Of a stretch of DNA of 64,000 bases, positions 57,966 through 64,000 are shown piece after piece. This stretch comes from Amorphophallus konjac. Its lineage: Eukaryota; Streptophyta; Magnoliopsida; Alismatales; Araceae. Numbering within the stretch: the first letter of the stretch is position 1; every line of letters begins with the position of its first letter. The stretch spans positions 292,502,200 to 292,566,199 of the forward strand of contig CM040125.1 of NCBI GenBank assembly GCA_022559845.1, written 5' to 3'. The position numbers and the translations under genes were made by a program. Under the pieces are notes generated by a model. That model was not told the origin of the DNA and searched no databases. It worked only from the letters and a program-made list of their open reading frames with translations.

Positions 57966-60078
57966 TGTTATGCCCCGAGATCCGATCCCCAAGTTATGGG
58001 GATATATTTTTTTTTCACCGGATCTCGCGACGTCATGTCGTACGTATCGCGGAAGCACAGATATATATCAATGTATATACGCAAGAGAGAGAGAAACCAT
58101 AGTCACAAAATATATATATATCATCTCAACCATTCATAATCCCAAAGAAGGTACATGTCCATTGTTCCGAATACACACGAGTCCATGAATATTTACCATT
58201 CCATAACTAACCATATAAGAGAGGTAACATCCATAGCCTACCCTAACAAAGGAAGGACTAAACTACTCCTCAACCGCAGCCTCCTCCTCGACCTCCTTTT
58301 CTGTATCTCCTGAAAATCGTGTGTCATAAAGGGGTGAGTGTGACGCTCAGTAGGCAGCCTAAACAAATTGAGGTTAACTCACATTTATATAACCAAATTA
58401 TATACATGTTTCAGATGTTAATATTATCATAATCCATACATCCACACTTGGTTAAAAACAATTGATTCAAAATGTTAACAACCAAAGAGTGCAAGAGGTC
58501 TATCAAAACCTTTCTAAAAACTTCCAAGGGACCCACTAGGTTTATCAAGAACTCAGGAATAAATGGGTGAAAGACAGAACGCAAACGGATCAAGTTTGAT
58601 GGATTTCAAAGTCGGATCTGCTACCTGACAAAAGTCGATCGACCGAACTATAACAAACCCTAGACCGGCCAACGGGGGGAGATTCGGTCGACCAAAATTC
58701 TCAGGTCGGTCGATCGAACCCTAGATAATGAACTGCTGCGTCAATGCAGCCTGAGCAATGTGTTGACGTAGTGGTTCTTCCAGAACCTGAATTTGACAGT
58801 AATGGGCTGCTGCGTCGACGCAGCCAAATCATTGTGCCGACGCAGTGGCTCATTCCAGAAAGCCCATTTGACCGGATTGAACTGCTGAGTTGACGCAGCC
58901 AGCCCGGTGCGTCGACGTAGCGGAAGAAACTGTGCAGTGAAATCCCTATCTAATAGGTAGAGTACTCATGCATGCACTAATCTACAAGGGGTGATTAATT
59001 TACACATTTCCATATTTTCATGAGTTACACACCTTACGTTATTCATGGAAACAAATAGTTGTGGCAAACACAGGAGACCCACCCACACAAACGAATGAAA
59101 TAGTACTACGTAGACCGGAGAGCGAACTCCCACCTAGACTCCTGCCGCCTTGGGCATTACATCTCGGTGTCGCCCGAGTTCTGTGGCATTATGTATCGTC
59201 ATCCCATAGAACGAACGACCGAATCATAGGATTTCTACCACGTCTCGCTGTCCCCTGGGTTCTTTTACTTCCGCGGCGTTATGTATCGCTGTCCTGCAGA
59301 AGAGACCAAAGTCCAACCTCACAGAATGCTGCTATTTTCAACTCATAACATTCACATCATATTCACATTCACATTCACATGCATATTCATATTCATATTA
59401 CATTACTAATATTATACTTCTTATCATACCGTAAGCATGCTTCCATATGGTTTATTCCTATGTTGCACATGCGTATAAAACAAATTATAACTTTGAATGC
59501 AGAATTTCTATGAGAACGAAATCTTTACCAGAAGTTACTAACATAGTCTTGTATCAATTTCCAATTTTTTCAGATTTTTCCAAGTTAGAATGGCCTCTCA
59601 AAACTTTCTTATTCTTGGTTTCTAGAATTTGAGATAGGGCACTGACTGCCTCAACGCAGTCAGGGACTGGCTCGACGTAGTCAACATTCCAAGGGAGACT
59701 TTTGTGATGCAGCCTCTGGTTGAGTCGACACATGCTTCCTTCCAATGAAGGCTACGTCGATGCTGCCCCTTGGCTGCATCGATGCAGTCAGCCACACTGA
59801 AGGGACTGCGTCGATGTAGCCCAGTGTTGCATCGATGCAGGTCAGTGCAAGACCCGAATTTTGATAAAACTCGGAGAAACCTCACGATAGTACGTAATAT
59901 GATGAAAGAAAACGAAAAGTAAGTATAGTGATCAATCCCTCATGTTCTTAGTCCCTCTTTAACAAGTAGAAATTTATTTGAAAAACATTCTAATGCTTCA
60001 TTGACCCCTACGATTTGAGGATAGGTGTTTACCTTCAAAGTGTTAAACCGACGATCCGAGGATGAGATCCACACCCCA
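57966..60078 (-). repeat. Element G 5' LTR, cut by F
   Basis: Minus-strand end ...GGGGCATAACA at 57966. Carries the empty E site (TGTCC about 58156) and empty D site (ACAGG 59070-59074). Acceptor-like site ends at 58310; donor-like site begins at 60032 (both minus). Hairpin variant at 58335-58349. Palindrome clusters at 58640-58925 and 59645-59850. Stops at ACACCCCA|TGTAGTAACCC where F begins. Confidence 0.92.
58310..60032 (-). other. Possible leader intron inside element G 5' LTR
   Basis: Minus strand: donor-like TTTGAAG|GTAAACACC, acceptor-like ATTTTCAG|GAGATAC. Length 1723 bp. In the 3' LTR copy the same sites lie at 54262 and 42986 (about 1700 bp without D), with donor GTAGGC. Both palindrome clusters lie inside. 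Confidence 0.38.
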
Positions 60079-60559
60079 TGTAGTAACCCTGGTAAATTAA
60101 AAGGACTAGAAAGTCTGAAATAAATTAAAACAGATAATTAATCAAAGCCCAAAATCTGTACATGATCCCCTAATGGGCCTTACATTTGGATCTCATAGAC
60201 CCTACCCTTAAATACTAATGGATTAAGAATAGAACGTCATTTTTAAGTAGGCATTAAACACATTTTTTAATAATAAATAAACCTTAGAGAAAATGTCATT
60301 TTATATTTTTAATAATTTAGAAAAATTAATATTTCATATTTATTACATTATATTTTTATTTGAAGGGATAAGGATAAATAGATACGATTTTTGAGAAATT
60401 AAGGAAGTGGGATGGATATATATATCCTATTTCGGTTAATACAGGGTGGTGGAAGAAAACCTTCAAAAAGAAGTCACGACCACTCAAGAGGTCATTGTTC
60501 ACCAATGTCACGACATATATTATGTCGTTATTTAATTAAAGTAAATATGCCATGGTACA

Positions 60560-60647
<88 letters not shown>

Positions 60648-60838
60648 GGCATATAAGCAATTTCGATCTTTGGAGGAGGAGTGGAAAACACTACAAATGA
60701 TATAACGCCTTTTTGCATGGTCGTTATTCATGCATTCAACGACATATATCAAGTCGTTACTTCTATAAAGGAGAATGGTGCAACTTTTTATTTAAAAGAA
60801 ATTTTGTGAAACAAAATATATGATAAATAAGAGAAAAA
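60079..60838 (+). repeat. Element F 5' LTR start, Tekay-like, cut by H
   Basis: TGTAGTAACCCTGG resembles the E LTR start (TGTAGCAACCCTGA), and it interrupts G's LTR right after CACCCCA. Contains ACGAC/GTCGT palindromes: 60510-60528 with perfect 7-base arms ACGACAT and ATGTCGT, and 60739-60757. The rest of F lies beyond the window. Confidence 0.75.
60562..60645. repeat. (TA)n microsatellite, about 84 bp
   Basis: Uninterrupted TA dinucleotides within the F LTR. Tyr-Ile repeat frames across it are artefacts. Confidence 0.95.
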
Positions 60839-61655
60839 TGTAAGGATCCTAGCCATGAAATTTCATAAATTGATTCTAGAGAGGGGGGTTTCTGTAGCCC
60901 ATCTAAGAGCGGTCGAACCAGGTCCAGCAAGACCAAACGAGGCCCAGCTCATCTAAGTGACAGCCCCGCAGGGCCCACTTAGCATAAAAGCCCAATAAGA
61001 TCACTCGTGATCAAGCCCTTCCTCGGCGGCCATTAGGCTCAGAAGGCCCGAGCATCGGTCCAGTCAGAGGAAGACCCAAGCCCAACCTATCCCCCTCGCC
61101 GGGATAAAGGCTAGCGCCCCACCCCCACTCCGACCGAGCCTCACCCGAGCTATGCCGATCGCCCAGATAAGGGTTGGCAGTCTTCATGCTTGGGTCGACC
61201 GACGATTGCTTATCCACGTTGCCATTGAGAATTCTTTATGAGCAGGAGTTCACAAAGATAAGGGACCCACGAGTCCTCAAGGTTATAAAGAGCCCATGAT
61301 GAGGACGTAAAGAGCCCACGTCGAGGACGTAACCCCCGCCTGGAACTCCTCAGCTTACGGGACTCATGAGGCTAGCGCACTATTTAAACCAGGGACTCCC
61401 TCTAGGAAACAGTAAGACCTACACAAGCCTAAAACTCCCTGAGCAGGAACCACTTCACCACCTTGGTGGAGAGGGATCTCGTGCATCTCCTTCCTCCTCT
61501 CTTCATAGCTTCCACCACTGCTCTACTCACTTAGGCATCAGAGGGTTTCTCCCAGGGATCCCCCCCTGGGGCCCCTGATCTGTTTCCCTTCCTTACAGTT
61601 CACTGATCGGTGATCATCCCCCAGCTCAGGACTAGCGCGAGATCGCCCCTCTTCA
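60839..61655 (+). repeat. Element H 5' LTR (817 bp)
   Basis: TGTAAGGATCC to CGCCCCTCTTCA. TATA-like TATTTAAA at 61381. GC-rich with no coding region recognised. The partner LTR is outside the window, so the start is inferred from the break in F and the TG dinucleotide. Confidence 0.8.
61381..61388 (+). promoter_or_regulatory. Element H LTR TATA box
   Basis: TATTTAAA in GCACTATTTAAACCAGGG, about 275 bases before the LTR end. Confidence 0.55.
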
Positions 61656-61657
61656 TC

Positions 61658-61673
61658 TGGCACCGTCTGTGGG
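61658..61673 (+). other. Element H primer-binding site
   Basis: TGGCACCGTCTGTGGG, 2 bases after the LTR. The usual Tat-lineage form is TGGCGCCGTCTGTGGG, so a CG-to-CA change is seen here. I do not assign the tRNA. Confidence 0.8.
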
Positions 61674-61692
61674 AAACGATCAAAGAGCCATC

Positions 61693-63369
61693 ATGGTGCG
61701 AAGAAGTACAGGGAGGAGATCCGCCGACGATAGGGGGAAGGCTATCGTGGTGGGGGGAGAAGGCCCTTCTCAGGCCGCGCAAGACCACCCCTCCAATGCC
61801 AGCACCCCATCCGATGAACCACCTCCGCCCGCGGCGGTAGGGCAACCATCCAATGAGGGCGCTGACACTTTCCAAGCCCTCAACGTAAAATTGGATGTCC
61901 TCGTGGAACTCATGAGGACCCAGGCGGCCAGGGAAGGAAGGTCACGCGTCCTTTCGGAAAGCCCTCCCCGCGGAGACACGTCCCAACACACTGCCGGAGG
62001 TCGCTTCACCCTCCGAGGATGGCAGCTTATTCACAACAGGTCAGGAGGACCTTCACAAGTGCCTCCTCTGGAGCAAGAGGCCTCCTCCACGCCGAAGTAG
62101 GGAAAACCTGGGGCACGCCGTCCGCACCCGGAGACCGAAGTCCCCAGGGAGCGCCAAGACATCCTGCCATCGCGTCCCCCCAGCCCCACGGCACAACGAC
62201 AGCCGGACTTATCCCTCCGTCTGCGAGAGTTCGAGAGGCGCTTCGCAGAGCAGGAGCGCACCTTATGCGCCTTGCAGAAGACCTCCCCAGCAGAGGACGA
62301 GGAGAAATCCCCATTCTCTGACAATATCTTGAAGGTAGAGGTATCTCCGAGAATCCATATTCCAACCTTCAAGTCTTACGATGGCCAGGGCGACCCGACC
62401 GACCACTTCGATAGCTTCGACGCCCTGATGACCCTTTACGGGGCGTCCGACGCCATCAAATGCCGAGCCTTCGTGACCACCCTAGTCCAAGGCGCCCAAG
62501 CATGGTTCCGAGCCCTCGCCCCCAGATCCATCCGAGACTTCAAGTAGTTTGGGCGAGTATTTAAGGAGAGTTTCACCGGCAGCGGCCCCCCAAAGTCGGT
62601 AGCGGGGCTATTGGCTCTCAAATAGGCGCAAGGGGAGAAACTCCGGGCCTACATCAACCGATTTAAGTCGGAAGCCCTAAGAATCCTCCGCCTGGATGTA
62701 GCCTCGGCCATAACCGCGCTGACCGGAGGCACCCGGGATGAAAACCTCCATCGCGAACTTGTCCTCCACCGTCCCTTGACCCTTGCCGAGCTAGTGACAC
62801 TGGCCTTACGCCATGCTGAGTGCGAAGAAGTTCTCAGCGCATGCCGAGGCGCAACCGGCTCGGGTCGGGAGGGGGACAATAAGCGAGGACCTGAGTCAAG
62901 CTCGGGCCAAGGAAAAAGGCGGAACCGAGACGGGGAGCACAAAGAACCGTCCCATAAGTACAAGCGGTACACTCCCTTAACCGCTCCAGTGTACGAGATA
63001 TATAAAGACATCAAAGGCTCGGGCCTCCTCCGCCAACCTGAGCCAATGAGGTCGAAAAGCCGCAATCACAGCAAACATTGCCTGCTCCACAGTGACCATG
63101 GGCACCACACCGGTGATTGCCACCAGCTCCAGGATGAGATCGAGCGCCTTATCCGCCAGGGACACCTGTCCCAGTTTATGGCCGGGCATAAGGAAGACCG
63201 AGACGCCCCAAAGGAAATCGACAACGCCCCTCGCGGGGTCCACATCAACGTCATCGCTGGAGGAGCTGCATCAGGAGGAGACAGTGGCCGAGGAAGGAAG
63301 CGTCATACTGAGCGGGCGAGCCGAGCCATTAAGCCTCCCAAGGCCCCGCCAAGTGAGTCCCAGTCATAG
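61693..63369 (+). pseudogene. Element H gag, three in-frame TAG stops
   Basis: ATG at 61693 (MVRRSTGRRS). One frame with TAG at 62098, 62545 and about 62623. N-terminal low-complexity region, then the capsid-like core IHIPTFKSYDGQGDPTDHF, FVTTLVQGAQAWFRAL, GEKLRAYINRFKSEALRI, and a C-terminal Cys/His motif KHCLLHSDHGHHTGDC followed by QLQDEIERLIRQGHL, a Tat-lineage signature. At least two of the TAGs sit where CAG (Gln) would be expected (K-stop-F-G-R, K-stop-A-Q-G). Confidence 0.87.
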
Positions 63370-64000
63370 TCTTCTCCGACCAAGACCGGGAAGGGCTGAC
63401 CACCCCGCATGACAACGCCCTAGTCATATCGGCCACGATAAATTATTGTAACGTAGATAGGATTCTAGTTGATAATGGAAGTGCCCCTGATGTTTTATCT
63501 TATGAGTGTTTCCTTAAGATGGGGGAGAATCCGTCTAAACTCCGCCCGATCTGAAGCCCCCTTTGCGGGTTCAATGGCTAGGCCACTTATCCCGAGGGAG
63601 CCCTAAGCCTGCCGGTCAATCTCGGCACCCCACCCAAAACTATTACGGTTATGGTGGACTTCATAGTGATCAAGGGTGTGATAGCATACAACGCAATCTT
63701 CGGCCGAGGAATCCTTAGCCGAACGAAAGCGGTGCCCTCTACCTATCACCAAAAGATGAAGTTCCCCACTAAAAATGGGGTGGGGGAAGTCCGGGGTAAC
63801 CAGGCGATGGCCAGGAGGTGATATAATATCTCGGTTGAAGCCACAAAGTCGGACGGGAAGAACAAGGGCCCCCGGGAAGTCGAGAAAAAGCCCGCAACCT
63901 CCGAGCCTGGGGGCGAGTTGCTAAAGGTTTTCCTAAATGATGACCCGACCCTGGGAGTAAAGATTGGAACCGACCTACCATCTGAGGTTCAGCAGCAATA
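63370..64000 (+). pseudogene. Element H protease region, runs off the window
   Basis: One frame off from gag (codons in phase with 63360): PVIVFSDQDREGLTTPHDNA, then ILVDNGSAPDVLSYECFLKM (protease D-N-G-S, the Tat form), TGA about 63553, AYNAIFGRGILSRTKAVPST, MKFPTKNGVGEVRGNQ, TGA about 63818. Reads to the end of the window. RT, RNase H and integrase would follow outside. Confidence 0.82.

Larger units (their letters stand above)
32306..60078 (-). mobile_element. Element G: old minus-strand Tekay-like element, split by E and D and cut by F
   Basis: Two copies of one LTR in minus orientation flank a short, deleted body (55442-57965) with integrase, RT, protease and gag remnants, a polypurine tract at the 3' LTR and a tRNA-Met primer site at the 5' LTR. 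The 3' LTR (32306-55441) contains elements E and D; without them and their 5-bp duplications it is 3222 bp. The 5' LTR (57966-60078) is cut by F and continues off the right edge. Distances inside the two LTRs agree: the D insertion site is 1108 bp from the end in one and 1109 bp in the other. Confidence 0.9.
60839..64000 (+). mobile_element. Element H: Tat-lineage Ty3/gypsy element, 3' part off-window
   Basis: LTR 60839-61655, a Tat-type primer site, gag and the start of pol. It interrupts the F LTR after GAGAAAAA. Gag and protease motifs match the plant Tat lineage (gag YARF-type core; LVDNGS protease motif). Higher GC content than its neighbours. Three in-frame TAGs in gag and a frameshift before protease. 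Confidence 0.88.

Noticed and set aside
60412..60752. Tyr-Ile repeat proteins on both strands
   Set aside because: Translation of a TA microsatellite.

Overview
The window is a block of nested LTR retrotransposons from a flowering-plant nuclear genome. Evidence for a plant is: Ty3/gypsy chromovirus polyproteins of plant lineages, primer-binding sites matching plant initiator tRNA-Met (TGGTATCAGAGC), a Tat-lineage gag, and a plant-type U6 snRNA pseudogene. I found no intact host protein gene, tRNA or rRNA. Species cannot be named. The density of nesting suggests pericentromeric or other heterochromatic DNA; two element bodies look like the CRM lineage, which is often centromere-associated (inference).

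Layout, left to right. (1) 1-7796: element A, Tekay/Del-like, + strand; its 5' LTR is mostly off-window and its 3' LTR is about 3.0 kb. It sits inside (2) element B, 7797-12256, another Tekay-like element of which only the integrase end and a 3.3 kb 3' LTR are visible. B in turn sits inside (3) the first LTR of a CRM-like element C. C, 12257-31744, is a tandem array LTR-body-LTR-body-LTR with three LTRs and two bodies; its first body is split by a 2.7 kb solo-LTR-like insertion (18073-20768) flanked by GGAGG. (4) 31745-32305 is an unassigned remnant. (5) 32306 to at least 60078: a minus-strand Tekay-like element G, badly deleted inside (internal region 55442-57965). Its 3' LTR (32306-55441) is split by two complete insertions: element E (32500-42831, Tekay-like, TSD TGTCC) and element D (43751-53322, CRM-like, TSD ACAGG). 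The other LTR of G (57966-60078) carries both of those sites empty, which fixes the borders of E and D exactly. (6) G's 5' LTR is cut at 60079 by the start of a Tekay-like LTR (F), which is itself cut at 60839 by a Tat-lineage element H running off the right edge.

All polyproteins are broken by stops and small frameshifts. E is the least damaged (one 744-codon open stretch from gag to RNase H). Direct comparison of the two C bodies shows that most lineage-specific stops are C-to-T or G-to-A changes at CAG, CAA, CGA or TGG codons, as expected from decay of methylated, silenced DNA.

The most interesting signal is in the long Tekay-type LTRs. Four families with dissimilar sequence (A, B, E, G) share one architecture: a splice-donor-like (C/A)AG|GTAG, 1.7-2.1 kb of DNA carrying arrays of family-specific short palindromes, then a polypyrimidine-CAG|G acceptor-like site about 310-390 bp before the LTR end. 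In A and E a perfect TGAGCG-TT-CGCTCA hairpin lies just upstream of the acceptor. I read this as a possible leader intron built into the LTR and packed with hairpins; this is inference and needs RNA evidence.
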